A DNA stretch of 64,000 bases from Tetracentron sinense (lineage: Eukaryota > Streptophyta > Magnoliopsida > Trochodendrales > Trochodendraceae), in assembly GCA_015143295.1 (NCBI GenBank), contig CM026565.1:25552052-25616051 (forward strand). Reading direction: 5' to 3'. Made by a program: the position numbers and the translations under genes. The notes under the pieces are model-generated. The model worked only from the letters and a program-made list of their open reading frames with translations. It had not been told where the DNA came from and did no database searches. Positions 34,301 through 45,639 of this stretch are shown piece after piece (position 1 is the first letter of the stretch; each line of letters begins with the position of its first letter).

Positions 34301-35160
34301 ATTTTTAATTATTTTCGTATTTTGCTATTAATAGGATTGTAAGCCACGTGACAAAGACCATTTGTCAATAATATTGCAGTTTTTTGAAAAGAATTTCTCT
34401 TTTTTCTATTGTTTTGGTATTGCTAAAAATCATCAAGACAATGATCGGTTATCCCTGATATTTTCCTCAAGGAGAATCAACAAGCTTAATAGAAGGTTGT
34501 GTAATCGGTGAAGCCAGAGTCATCTATTAACGCTTGCTGCATTAGAACCCCTCAACCCTAACCTGCCACTAAACAGTCTAAACCCGTTTTAAAATTGAGT
34601 TTAAAGATGTGTCGGAGCTCCGCTTCAAAGTATTTGATAGAACTTTCCGTTTTTCATTGTAAACTGGTAGTTGTTTTATAATTATTGGTGAAATTATGCA
34701 ACAAAATTGCCACTCTTTCCCTGTAGTTTCATAACAGAGTGCAAGTTCTGCTTGTTAGTCAACTATCTAAGTTGAATATCGCACGGTATATCGCATGATA
34801 CTTTGAGATACTTTGAAATATATCTGTTTCTAATTTACAATGCCACGGGTTAAAAAAAAAACAGTACTTAAAGGTAACCATTATATGGGTATGCAATTTT
34901 CTACTTACCTTTTGGTTTTGTAAAATAACTAGTCTACGGGTACTTGCAAGGTATACTCCTAGATATACTCTCAATCCTAACTATTTAACTCAATTTTGAA
35001 GTGGTTAGTATTAAAATTGATGTGGCATTGAAAAGGCAAAATAAGTCAAGTGAAATCATGACCATTAGTGGTTAGAAATAAAATATTAGGATTAGGGAGT
35101 ATATTTGGAAGACCCATAGATGGACTCTTGGTAAAAAGTTATATTTAATTATTTGTTAAA
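31327..35160. other. Long intergenic stretch without a recognisable gene
   Basis: Nothing coding could be supported in these 3.8 kb. Small items are a palindromic trinucleotide run at 31791-31834 and the left end of another hAT-like MITE at about 33918 (tagggatggcaacgagtccg) whose partner end was not found. The sequence between 32450 and 33250 is less AT-rich than its surroundings but has no open frame of note. Confidence 0.35.
31791..31834. repeat. Palindromic (ata)n-(att)n run
   Basis: Seven or so taa units are followed by an equal run of tta units. The whole 44 bp is one near-perfect inverted repeat able to extrude a cruciform. Confidence 0.8.
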
Positions 35161-35164
35161 CTAG

Positions 35165-35260
35165 TTTTTTTTTTTTTTTTGGTATAGCTAGTAGAACACT
35201 AAACGAACACACGATCAAACCTAAGGTAACCGCCAAGCTGACCTTACCCTCTGCTAATTT
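35165..35260 (-). mobile_element. Possible short SINE
   Basis: A long T-run at 35165-35180 precedes a body whose complement opens gtcagcttggcggttacc and contains ggtttgatcgtgtg. These could be box A-like and box B-like elements with a 3' A tail. It is short and the boxes are weak. A random A-run next to AT-rich sequence is the alternative. Confidence 0.3.
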
Positions 35261-35379
35261 GATTCTTTTGTGTTTGTAGTCATTATAGTCTGGGAGGGAG
35301 AGAGAGAGAACAGAAACGGACTTGTGACCCAAAATTGAGTTTCCATTCTATCCAATTGTGATTGAACTCTTTTGAGTTC

Positions 35380-35570
35380 AATTGCACTCATAAATCTTTT
35401 TTAATTGTTCTTTTAACTCTAATTAAGAAATTTTAACTCTTAAGGTTAAGTTTTTTTTTAATTTTTTTTTCTAAAAAAATGAGATTAGGTATTGAATCCC
35501 GAAGGTTAGTATGCCTTGACTATTTTAATAAATAAATAAATTAAAAGAGACACATGCTGTCTTGTGAGCC
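35380..35570. repeat. Fold-back MITE relic
   Basis: It holds ttaactcttaaggttaag, a T/A-rich centre and aatcccgaaggttagtatg. These are words of the same small family as 26740-26900. Confidence 0.35.
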
Positions 35571-35780
35571 TTTTTGTGACTATGATCCCAACTATCCTTA
35601 GATTTGGGTGTTTTATAGGGCAACAGTGCGAAAACGAAATGGGCAGTGGGTGACGCCATGTTCCCCCACTACAATACAGCCTTGTAGTAGGTAAACCATG
35701 TTCAAAATTTGAATAAAAAGACAAAACTAACCCAAAAAAAAAGGAAAAAAGAAATTAAGGATATAAAATTGGGCAGATGG

Positions 35781-36258
35781 TAGGGCTGTAAACCGATGCG
35801 GATATTATCCGTATCTGATTCGTATTCAAATCCATTTGGTCAGATGATTCTCTGAATAGTTATCCAGCGGAGCAGATTCAGATAGTAAAATACTATCCGT
35901 TTATAATCGAATACTTTTATATCCGATTCGATAAATATCTGTTCGATTATATAATATATATAAATAATATATTTTAAATTTATAAAATTAATATAATCTT
36001 TAAAATATATTTTTTAAATAAAAATTTATATATTTTTACATTTTTTAAATATTAATTTATATTTTTTTAATTTTTAAAAATATTAATCGAATAATTCGGA
36101 TACTATCCGAATCCGGATATCTTAATTGGAGTCGGATACAGATATCATATTTCACTATCTACCGGATATTTATTCGGATTCGGAAATCCGAATATATAAT
36201 CATATATGAATTCGGATATACCAATATCCGTTCCGAATCAGCTCTATTTACGGCCCTA
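35781..36258. mobile_element. hAT-like MITE with gatatccg words
   Basis: The ends are tagggctgtaaac and the complement tagggccgtaaat. The 8-bp flanks are gcagatgg (35773-35780) and gcagacag (36259-36266), which agree at 6 of 8. Both halves are filled with variants of ggatatccg and cggatatc around an AT-rich core. It is non-coding and of the same terminus class as 26982-27302. Confidence 0.75.
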
Positions 36259-36961
36259 GCAGACAGTACTAATATCACTTAAATTACCAATGTCTCAATA
36301 CCATGCAAACGATGTGGGATTTCTCATCAATCTTGACTGTACAATTGGTGGACGTCACATAGATACGGATATAGGTATTTTAAAGACATTAAATCAGCTT
36401 ACCAAGTGAATGGTGCTAATGTGGTAATACACTCCAATGAGCCAAGCCAATTTTTGAACCGGCTTGATTCGTCTCAAAATGAGTTGAGCTTGAGTTCGGT
36501 ATTTGAACTCGTTGAACCGAGCCGAATAATTGAACTGGTTTGTTAATCAAGCCGATCAAAAGCAATGAGTGACTCGGCTCAACTCGATTAATTTTACTGT
36601 AAATATCCTAATAATATTAGTCTTCACATATAAGTTAAGAAACTTAAATATAATTTTTTGTTGAGGTAAAACTTAAAAAATAATTTCTTCTTTTCAAAAT
36701 TTATAGATTTTCTATATCATGTTTCTTCAATTTAACTCACGATAATAACTATATTTGATTCTTCTGGTTTTTTTTTTTAGGAAGAATCTAATGAGCATGT
36801 TTAACTTTTAAGATTTTGATTTGATTTTTTTGTTAAAATTTGGATAAATGAGCCTAAAATAATAGTGTCGGTTCGAGCTAGATTATCTAAGACGAGCCGA
36901 GCCGAGCCGAGCCCAAGCTAGCATTCGAGGGCTTGAATTGAACTCCACACAAACTTGAGAC
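36259..36961. other. No gene; repeat with gagccgagcc words
   Basis: The stretch 36440-36960 begins and ends with gagccgagcc- and ttgaactc-type words around an AT-rich centre, which suggests one more MITE. I could not define its ends. Confidence 0.35.
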
Positions 36962-36970
36962 AACATTTAT

Positions 36971-37329
36971 GGCTCAGGATTCTCTCGAGTTGGAACCCCT
37001 AGAGGTCGCCACGTGTCTCCTTTGACACCCCTTAACCATGGGTAAGGTTCACCCACCCCTAGGGTTCACTCACCCATCCTTGGTTTTTTTTTTTAATTAA
37101 TTATTATTTTTTAAATTAAAAAAATATTTTTAATATTAAAAAACTCTAAAAACAGTTTTTTTTATTTAAAAAATAATAATTAATAAAAAAAACCAAGGAT
37201 GGATGAGTGAACCCTAGGGGTGGATGAACCTTACCCATGGTTAAGGGGTGTCAAAGGAGACATGTGGCGACCTCTAGGGGTTCCAACTCAAGAGATTCTC
37301 TCGAGTTGAACTCGAGAGAATCCTGTGCC
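36971..37329. mobile_element. Mutator-type MITE, 359 bp
   Basis: Nearly perfect arms of about 130 bp run from ggctcaggattctctcgag on the left and ggcacaggattctctcgag on the right (complement). They continue through ggaacccctagaggtcgcc and gacaccccttaaccatggg to an A/T loop. The right arm carries an extra 22-bp repeat of the ctctcgagtt word. The 9-bp flanks aacatttat (36962-36970) and aacatatat (37330-37338) agree at 8 of 9, as expected for Mutator-like elements. Confidence 0.9.
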
Positions 37330-37338
37330 AACATATAT

Positions 37339-39944
37339 ATGTCAACACCACACGTTTGCTCAAAAAAGGAAGCCCAAAAGCTGAGAGAATCGTATCAATA
37401 AGTTAGCCCTGCAATGATAGTCTTTAACTCTTTCCAGCAGCTCTGACTGAAATTGAATTATGAGAGAGATACATCCGAGTCTGAGAACCCAAAACTGCCA
37501 AATTACACTCTACCCTAGTCGTTAGTCTGGTCTTTCTCATTGCGTGCTATGCTACAACAGGGCTTGAGCTCGTTTCCAATAAATTTGAGAGGAGTGCTGC
37601 CCCAGGCTCAATAATTCAAAAAATTTGGATGCAACACGTAGTGCTGCAACTTGTTGTTATGATCTTGCATATCTGGAAGAGGACCATATTACTTGCTCTA
37701 TTTGTATTCTGCGGTGTTTGTCCCTTTGTTTGTTTTTTTGGGAAAATAATCACCTCCTGTGATAGGTGATTTATCATCTCGCCCTCTTTTGTGTCATGTC
37801 TCTTTTTTACTTTTTTATTTATTTATTATTATAGTTAAAATTTAATAATCCTTAATATTAAAACATTTTTAGGAGAAGATAAAACTTAATCATAGGAATT
37901 ATAAAACTTGTTAACCTTAATTCAAAGGGGCTTTGTGAGGGCAAGGAGGAATAGTCCCCTCCTTGACCGTCATGGCATTGAAAAGTATATTTCCGCATTT
38001 AGATTGAGTGGTTGGCTAACAAGTTAAAGGAACCACAAGGTCCCCTTCATAGTTGATCAGAGTGTCCTCGTGTCTCTTTTAACCCCTTTTTAATTATGAT
38101 TAAGCTTAATTATATTATGATTTTTAACCACAGTTAGTATGTGTTAAAAAGGAGAAGATGGACGAAGGAGAATGCGCAGTCAGCTTGGAAGATGACTGCG
38201 TGATCTCCCATTTCCCTTATCCATTCCCTTTTTTTGAGTTATGAATGATGTACCCCTCCTTATGTTATCTGTCGTACCACCTTGTCCCTATTAATACCCC
38301 TTTAACCCTGGTTAAACTTTACTAAATTAAAGTTAAATTTTTTTGTTAAAAACCAAAGTTGGATTGTTTAACCCTAAGGGTGAATGGATCTTAACCACAG
38401 TTGAGTATTTTCCTTCTTTTTTTTCTTCAGACGATTACCGAAAAATTAAAATACCCGCTGGCACCTCTAACCATTCATATGAGTAGGCCATGCGATTTTG
38501 GTCTGGCGAGGGCCAAACGAAATCTGATCCCACCATATGCGAACCATATGAGAACGGAAGTACAAATGTAATGTGCAATCGGATTACATTCAATATTTGT
38601 TGTCTACAATTCTCGATTGTTGTTATTTCCCTCACACCACGCTAGGTTTAGCAATCAAGTTAGGCTGGCTTTAATGATGTGGACAATGTAACAATTCAAT
38701 TTAATCATAGTTCAAAAACTCGACTCGACTTGAAAGTTAATTGAGTTGGATAACTAGGAAAACTAAAAAAATAAAATCGACTCCATCCAACTCAGAATAT
38801 ATGTGATACATGTGTGTGTAGAAATTAGGTAATTATCAATTTCTTAGTATTTTATTCAAGATTAAATAAAATATAACTTGAAAAACTTGGATTAAAAGAA
38901 CCTAAAGTAAGTTGATTTTGCAGCATCAAACTTAAAAACTAGGTTTAACAGAACTCATAGTAGGTTGACTTTTGCAGTCCCAAAAATATGATGCAAAAAC
39001 AGTATGACGTTTGAGTTTAAAAATTTTGAAAATGATAAAAATACAATTTCTGTGACTCGATCGACCTAGTGTAACAAGTCGAAAAATCGACCTAACATGA
39101 CCGAGTCACTCAAGTAACTCGCTGAATAGTTTCTCTTTCAAGTTTTGAGGTGACTTGATTTTAAATTCAATCTAATCGAATAACTTGACTGAAGTACTCG
39201 GGTGACTAACCGGATTTTCGAACTATATATTTAATGATATAATATAATTTTTTTTTTGCTGAAGTGAATTCATATATATTTTTATCCTCATAACGTGCAT
39301 TATTTCACTATACACCTTTTAGACCAAAAATATGCTACATGACATTTAAACAACAGTGCATACGCAATACTAACATCAAAGCTCAAACACATGTGGACCC
39401 AATAATTACATAATATAAAATTTTTTAATCTTGATCAATTAGCACGTACTAAATTTTCAGTGTCAACTAAACTACTTAATTTTTAAAAGCATTAGGAAAG
39501 TTGGCGTTTGTTAATACTAATCTAAAAAGAAGTGTTTATTTGAAAATTATGCTTAGTTGGACTTTACTCTACTTTTAAAAGTAGGTCTTACTTTTTAAAA
39601 TAGAGGTTTTTATCCCTAGAATTTCTAAAATATAGACATGTAATTAACCTTTAACTTAATAATCTAAAGTCCAACTAAACATAATTTTCAAATACGCATT
39701 TCTTTTTAGACTAGTGTTAACAATGCCACCTAAGATCTTAAACGGTTCTTTAAATATATGTTCATGGAGGGAATATTCCGCAGGACTTCGGAAATCATGG
39801 GATGAGCGTTACAAACAATCAAGTCCTTTGATTAGAGGGCCATTAATTAAGTCATATTGATGCACTAGTAGCAAAGGGAAGAAAACTTTGAGGCAAACTC
39901 TAAATACTAGATTTAACAAATATATAAGGGTGTGCTTGTGTTTT
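37339..39944. other. Intergenic stretch with MITE relics
   Basis: No gene was found. Fold-back relics lie at about 38040-38160 and 38235-38405, both with cttaaccacagtt or accctggttaa words. The segment 38708-39225 has ends tagttcaaaaactcgac and complement tagttcgaaaatccggt with gactcga words inside, so it is probably another hAT-like MITE, but the flanks do not show a convincing duplication. Confidence 0.4.
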
Positions 39945-40325
39945 ATACGTAGAAAAATGATAAAAATAGATTAAATAGTACTAGTATGCAATTAGTTTGG
40001 CCACATTGAAAATACATACAAATACATTATCATGGTAGGTCGTAACATATGCATATATATATATATATAGAGAAAACGGAGTTCGAATGGGCGGCTCTCA
40101 CTAGAGGTTCTAGAGGGGATGTACTTATTTTTATAAGTAAAAAAATGATAAAAATAGATTAAATAAGGATTAGTAAGTAATTAGTGTTGCCACATTGGAA
40201 ACATGACATACAAATACATGCATTATGGTTGATAATACTTAGTCAATATCATAATATATATATATATAGAGAGGGAGAGAGAGAAAGCGCCAAGTTCCAA
40301 TAGGCGGCCCTCACTAGAGGTTCTA
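39945..40325. repeat. Tandem duplication of about 190 bp
   Basis: Two units share aaaatgataaaaatagatt, ccacattg(a/g)aaa, an (at)n run, and end with ggcggctctcactagaggtt or a close variant (40088-40110 and 40302-40324). It is non-coding. Confidence 0.7.
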
Positions 40326-40955
40326 GTGAATACCCCTCTCAAAACTTAGCATGTGGTATTTTAAAAGAAAATTATAGTTGGGTGTAAAGGTGTGTCTCAT
40401 TGGAGACACGTAGCAATAAATCAATTTGATTGAACATTTTTAGGCAACCTTATTAGACTTTAATTGGTGAGCAACAAAATTTTCAGATTAAGTAGTTATA
40501 TGTTCGTATCCTACTATCATCGTTTCAAGATAACAAAAACATTCACGTTCGCCGATAGGACAACAATGAGGTTAGCGCATCGCCTAATTAGGCGAGCGCT
40601 CTAAGCATACATACCCAAGATGAAAGATGTCTCCCGATTAATTGACTTTTGATTTTGTTAGATCCCATTCGATCCGATAACCTTCTTGTATTTCCCTTAT
40701 TGTTTGTTTATCTGTCTGTTTATTTGTATCTCTTTTAATCATTTTCTTATTGATTAAAAAAAATATATATATATATATATATAGAAACTCGTAATTTTTT
40801 ACGGTAGCTCCTTAATAAGACCACTTGTCATATTAAAATAAAAAAAACATGTAATGTGTTTTTTTCAAAAACAGAAAATGAGGCTGCTCGCTACAAGTTA
40901 GCGCCACCATCCACCAACCCACTAAGGTCACCTATATATATATATATATATATTA
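40326..40955. other. No recognisable gene
   Basis: AT-rich non-coding sequence with two (at)n runs near 40765-40782 and 40934-40952. Confidence 0.3.
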
Positions 40956-41155
40956 TATCAAGAATTGGAATCTGAGGCGTATGTGGAGTATAATATAGAT
41001 TGAGAAGGGGGAGGATGGAGTGAGTATAATATAGATTGAGGGGAAGATGGAGTGAGCATATATACATATAACATATATATATCAAGTATTGGAATCTGAG
41101 ACGTATGTGGAGAGTATAATATAGATTGAGAAGGGGGAGGATGGAGTGGGACCAG
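40956..41155. repeat. Local tandem repeat
   Basis: The words attggaatctgaggcgtatg and gagaagggggaggatggagt occur at 40963-41015 and again at 41089-41147, with a partial third copy at 41018-41055. The reading frames across it are by-products of the repeat. Confidence 0.65.
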
Positions 41156-41178
41156 CAATTGTCAACCAGCCATGCAGG

Positions 41179-41636
41179 TAGGGCGGTCAATGGGTCGGAT
41201 TCGGATCAGATTTGCCTAAATCCGAATCCGATCAGATTAAGAATCTGGTAGATCCGAGATCTGTCGGATCATTAATTAATCAATCTGAATCTGATTATAT
41301 TTATATTATCCGAATCCAATCCGATTCAATCTGATTAAGGTTAACTTTTAAAAAAATCTATTTTAATAATATAAAAATCAAATAGTACCTTAATTAACTC
41401 TAATTATTATTAAAAAAATTTTTAAATTAATACTTTATGCATTGAAAATCTATGTAATATATTTAAAATAATTTTAAAAAGTTATTATAATCAAATCAGA
41501 TTTTAATTGGATCGGATCACCCTATGTCCGGATCCGATCCGATTATAATCGGATTCCACCGATTTGATCCAATGGTTCACATGTAGGGTCCAAAGTCCGG
41601 CTAATCGGATCCGGATCCGATCCATTGACAGCCCTA
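41179..41636. mobile_element. hAT-like MITE with ggatccga words
   Basis: The ends are tagggcggtcaatgggtcgg and the complement tagggctgtcaatggatcgg. The 8-bp flanks are catgcagg (41171-41178) and catgcggg (41637-41644), with one mismatch. Both halves consist of variants of atccgaatccgat around an AT-rich core. It is non-coding. Confidence 0.9.
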
Positions 41637-41716
41637 CATGCGGGGCAGTGGGGTGACATCATATCCGGATCCGACCCATTGACAGCCCTACATGCGAGGC
41701 AGTGGGGTGACATAGA
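41609..41716. repeat. 54-bp tandem duplication spanning the MITE end
   Basis: The unit beginning atccggatccga and ending gtggggtgacat is present twice, at 41609 and 41663. It covers the last bases of the MITE, its target duplication and about 20 bp of flank, so it arose after the insertion. Confidence 0.8.
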
Positions 41717-42737
41717 GCTCAGTCGCCCAGTTGAAAATCTAACAACGCCAAACATCAAGCGAGACCCACCATTTAATACACATGTACCTTGAGCCATTAA
41801 ATTTTCAATGGAGTGGCCCATCTCGCAGCACTAAGTACATATTATCAAGAGTTTTTAAAGGAAAAATAGAAAATGGACTCCAAGGTTAGCTTAAAAGCTG
41901 ACCAGTGATTTCATTGATCTATGCCCCCTTTTTACCACCCATCAATTGTGGTTAGGATTCACTCACTTCTAAGATTAAGCAATCTAGTTCTTAAAAAAAC
42001 AAAAAAAAATTATTAATTTTAATTTAATTAAATTTAATTATGATTAAAGAGATGTTAAAAGGGTCATGGGTGGTCAGCTTAGAAGGACCTCGCAGGACTC
42101 TTTTTTAAGCAGTTGGGGGGCAACGAATAAAATTAAAAGGAAAATGAAAGTGTTACGCGTACCATGATACTTCTATTACCAACGAGTCTTTGTCATACAA
42201 AATTACAAATTATGCCCTGTACTGGAAGGATGCCTGCGATTTTATGGTAACTCGTATTCTTAATCTGACGGTAGAGATTCATAATAGTGCCCAAGTGAAT
42301 GGTTCTATGTGGTGGTCCACGCAAGGGAACTGCACCAGCGCCTTATGCATCATGCATGCAAAAAGAAAACCCCAAAGCTGAAGTTACCTTGTACGGAAAT
42401 GGGAAATATCAACTTTTCCAGTTCTGTTTGAAATTTAATTAGGAAAGTGATTGAATGCACCAAGACAAAGTCCCCTCGAGTAGTTGGACCGTCCAATCCA
42501 GAATCCAACAGTCCAACACATGCATTAAACGGTGTGCTCGCATTAAATGGTGGGCCCAGCCATCAGACATCGGACGGCCCGCACTCGAGATGAGTGGCTG
42601 AAACTTCATGAGATGAGTGGGTGTGTGACTGTGTGTTGTGTCTGCATGCATGCTGTGTGTCCTCCTTTTAATTGCCTAAGTAACACAAGTTGTGGTGTTG
42701 TGATCAACAAAAAAAAAAAAAAATCACTTTGATTGAA

Positions 42738-42773
<36 letters not shown>

Positions 42774-42989
42774 TCTCTCGAGTATGGGGCCTCTTCTCCT
42801 TGAAACCTTCAAGGGGATGCTAGGCTTAAATTTAAGAGCTTGATTGTTCAGCCACACCCACTCTCATATTACAAACGACACGTGGTTATGATATGTCCCA
42901 AAATCCACCCCACTGCGACAACGGATTATCTCCGACAGTAGCTGAGGTTACACCTCCCACCCACTTTGCATGATGCAAGGGTATGTATC
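41717..42989. other. No recognisable gene
   Basis: A fold-back MITE relic lies near 41930-42090 (ttgtggttaggattcactca to aattatgattaaagagatg). A (ga)n microsatellite lies at 42742-42771. The remainder is non-coding as far as I can tell. Confidence 0.35.
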
Positions 42990-43260
42990 TGTCGTTGGGG
43001 CATGAGATTGTCTCTAGAATATGTGAGAAATTTGGTCTTGGGTATCCATGCTTCGTGGGGCATGAGATTGTCTCTAGCATATGTGAGAAATTTGGTCTTG
43101 GGTATCATACTTCTTTTCGACATGTGACGATAAAAAAGAGAAATGTCTCTAAAGAAGTCAAAAACATAGGTGAAAATTAAATAGCTTTTCCTTTTTTTAT
43201 CGTCACATGTCACGTGATGAGTTGATGCATGAGACCAAATTTTTGGTATTTGCTAGAGAC
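42990..43260. mobile_element. Hairpin MITE with duplicated left arm
   Basis: The 60-bp unit gcatgagattgtctctag... is present twice (42997-43056 and 43057-43116), followed by cgacatgtgacgataaaaaa. The complement of the right part (ttttatcgtcacatgtcacg, then accaaatttttggtatttgc and tagagacaatt) pairs with it. A related, more diverged element lies at about 44140-44345 (tcggattgtctatggcatat, then catcacatgtccgatg). Confidence 0.55.
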
Positions 43261-43308
43261 AATTCCATGTTATCGTTAGGTGGTACACACAACTTCATAG
43301 CTCGTCAC

Positions 43309-43706
43309 TAAGGATGCCAACGGGGGGGCTAATCGGGTAACCCCACCTCACCCCACCCCTCTCCTATTGGGATGGGTTTAAGGGAGCATTTAAACGGATT
43401 AGGGGCGATTTTGAGAATTTGATATTAAACTCGAGTCGGGTTTGAGAATTCAATGTCAAATCATTATTTTACCCTTACTTTAATACTAAAATTATCTAAT
43501 TCGTAGTGAATATAGTATAAAATATAGTCTCGGCCTACCCTATTTAGTGCTTAACAGGACGAGTTTAAGACTTGTTTTGAAAATTCTGAAATGACCAGCC
43601 CCGCTCCGGGTTTGGGACGGGTTTGGGGTAGGAGTTATCCATTAGGGTCAGGGTCGGGGTCGGGATGAGGACGCCCCGGCCCAAATCCGTCCCGTTGTCA
43701 TCCCTA
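43309..43706. mobile_element. GC-rich hAT-like MITE
   Basis: The ends are taaggatgccaacggg and the complement tagggatgacaacggg. The 8-bp flanks are ctcgtcac (43301-43308) and ctcatcac (43707-43714), with one mismatch. It is filled with gggtttgg/ccccgcc-type words and is non-coding. It shares terminus style and composition with 26982-27302. Confidence 0.85.
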
Positions 43707-43714
43707 CTCATCAC

Positions 43715-44354
43715 AAGTCTTCTTTGAGATCTATTAATTTTGGTTAAAATTTTGTCATTCCTATGATTAAATAATCTAACCTTAATTTTTAAGCAAAAAT
43801 ATTTTTAAAAATTTAACATTATGTCACTCACTCTTGTGATTAATTTTTTTTCTAAAAACTAAAATTAGATTATTTAATCCTAAGAATAAATGAATGATAC
43901 ACAATTAATGAATGTCAAAATAATTTTTTTTCAAAAAATTAAGATTAAATTATTTAATCCTAATAATAAATGAATGAGACAATCTTTAGAAGGTGCATTT
44001 ACCGCCCAATGATACATGTGCAAGTCTTTCCACACTTCAAGCCAAGAGAGGTGCCCGAGGGTCTGAGATAACCTGTTGACCCCAAATTACACGTCTCTGT
44101 TTGACAAAAGTTGTTCTTTCTATCATCCGTCCCTCCTAGGTATCGGATTGTCTATGGCATATGCCAAAAAAATAAAATTAGTCTTGGGCTCCATGCATCA
44201 TCCGACATGTGGTGAGAACAAGGTAGAGATATCACATGAGAGAAGTCAAAAAATGGGAGGAAATGAAATGTCTTCTCCTCCTTTTATCATCACATGTCCG
44301 ATGATGTGTGGAAGCTTTAAGCCGATTTTCCAGCATATGTCATAATTTCCCTTG
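43715..44354. other. No gene; MITE relics
   Basis: Repeated ttaaatcctaa(g/t)aataaatgaatga stretches at 43870-43980 are remains of fold-back elements. The diverged hairpin at 44140-44345 is noted with the element at 42990. Confidence 0.35.
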
Positions 44355-44357
44355 TAA

Positions 44358-44854
44358 GAGCATTCCTAGCAGCCCCACCAAATTTCACTCACCAAAATTG
44401 CCAAAACTCAAAAAAAGTGATTTTGGTGAGTCACTTTTTTAAAACACTCACAACAGTCTCATTATTTTAACCAAAAAAAGAGGAGAAAGAAATAATATTT
44501 TATCATTTGTGTGGGAAACCAAAAAAGGAAGGAAGAGAGAAACAATATTTTATCATTTGTGTGGGAAACCAAAAAAGGAAAGGAGAGAGAAATATTATTT
44601 TATTGTTTGTGTGGGACCACAAAAAAGAAAGGGAGAGAGAGAAACCTTATTTTATTATTTGTGTGGGCCCAAGGGTGAGAAAGATTTAACTTTGGTGAGT
44701 GTATAGTACTCACCAAACTTGATGAGTACTGTAGACTCACTAAACCGATTTCTTTATTCTGTTGAGGCTGTTGGGACTCATTTTAACATCTTTTTAGTGT
44801 TTTGGCTCACCAAAATAATCAAAAGTTATTTTGGTGAGGCTGTTAGGAATGCTC
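44358..44854. mobile_element. Harbinger/Tourist-type MITE
   Basis: The ends are gagcattcctagcagcc and the complement gagcattcctaacagcc, 16 of 17 identical. They are flanked by taa on both sides (44355-44357 and 44855-44857), the 3-bp duplication of PIF/Harbinger elements. Inner bases repeat ttttggtgag and its complement. The centre carries four copies of a 50-bp unit containing tttgtgtggga. Open frames across that array are by-products. Confidence 0.85.
44480..44672. repeat. Four-copy 50-bp tandem array
   Basis: The unit word tat(c/t)atttgtgtggg or a variant begins at 44501, 44551, 44601 and 44653. Each unit ends in a purine stretch of gga/gaga words. Confidence 0.85.
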
Positions 44855-44944
44855 TAAGGACATATGTTAAATTTATGAGCATCGGATTGTCGTTCCGGTC
44901 TACTTTGTATACACGTATACATGTCGTCTAAGGTAAAACTTTTA

Positions 44945-45235
44945 TAAAAAAAACAAAGGTGATAACCCCTAAGGTTGCCATGTTTTCCTTTTTAACCTTC
45001 CTTAATTGTGCTTAAGATTCATCCACTCATCATTGCTTTTTAAAAAGAAATATTAATTCTTTTTTAATATTAAAAAATTGTTTTTAGGGTATTTTAACAT
45101 TATAATATTTTTAAAAAGAATTAATATTTAAAAAAAAAACCAAGGATGGGATGAGTGGGTGAATCATAACCACAGTTAAGGAGTGTCAAAAAAAGGACAC
45201 ATGGCGACCTCATATATGATAATCAGAATCCAGTT
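44945..45235. mobile_element. Fold-back MITE, aaccaagg family
   Basis: The left arm has gataacccctaaggttgcc and the right arm has ccaaggatggg, accacagttaag and catggcgacctcat. An A/T loop lies between. It is the same family as 45273-45639 but with worn ends, so limits are approximate. Confidence 0.55.
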
Positions 45236-45272
45236 ATTCGGTCTCTTTAAAAAAAAATTTGTGCTTCCTTCT

Positions 45273-45639
45273 AAGCCAAATCCTCTACGGTGATAACCGG
45301 ACTTGGCAAATTCAGTTATCACCCTTTGAGGTCATCACATGTCTCTTTTGACACCTCTTAACTATGATTAAGATTCACTCACCCCTTGGGTTCCCTCACC
45401 TAACCTTGGTTTTTTTTTTAAAATATAATTCTTTTTAAAATTATTTTAACATTAAAAAAACCTTTAAAACAGTTTTTAAATTTTAAAAAAAGAATTAATA
45501 TTTTAAAAAAAAAAACAAGGATGGGTGAGTGAATCTTAACCACAGTTAGAGGTGTTAAAAGGGACACATGGTGACCTCAAGGGGGGATAACGGATTTGCC
45601 CAATCCGATCATCACCGTAGAGGATTTGGAATTGGCTTC
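45273..45639. mobile_element. Mutator-type MITE upstream of the kinase gene
   Basis: Left arm aagccaaatcctctacgg and right arm complement gaagccaattccaaatcctc pair over roughly 130 bp, through cggtgat, gaggtcatcacatgtc and taagattcactcacc, to an A/T loop. Both flanks carry gcttccttct (45263-45272 and 45640-45649), a 9-10 bp exact duplication. It ends 290 bp before the putative TATA box of the CIPK gene and so lies in its promoter. Confidence 0.9.

Noticed and set aside
36971-37329. MicroRNA precursor
   Set aside because: The long hairpin is explained by a MITE with target duplication; the same holds for the other fold-backs. Small-RNA data would be needed to claim more.
40891-41190. Repeat-containing minus-strand frame of 99 codons
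   Set aside because: It follows the local tandem repeat and (at)n run; no domain is recognisable and the surroundings are non-coding.
42742-42772. GAGA-type regulatory element
   Set aside because: It is a plain (ga)n microsatellite with no gene nearby.
44507-44706. Short proteins with repeated motif
   Set aside because: They are generated by the 50-bp tandem array in a MITE.
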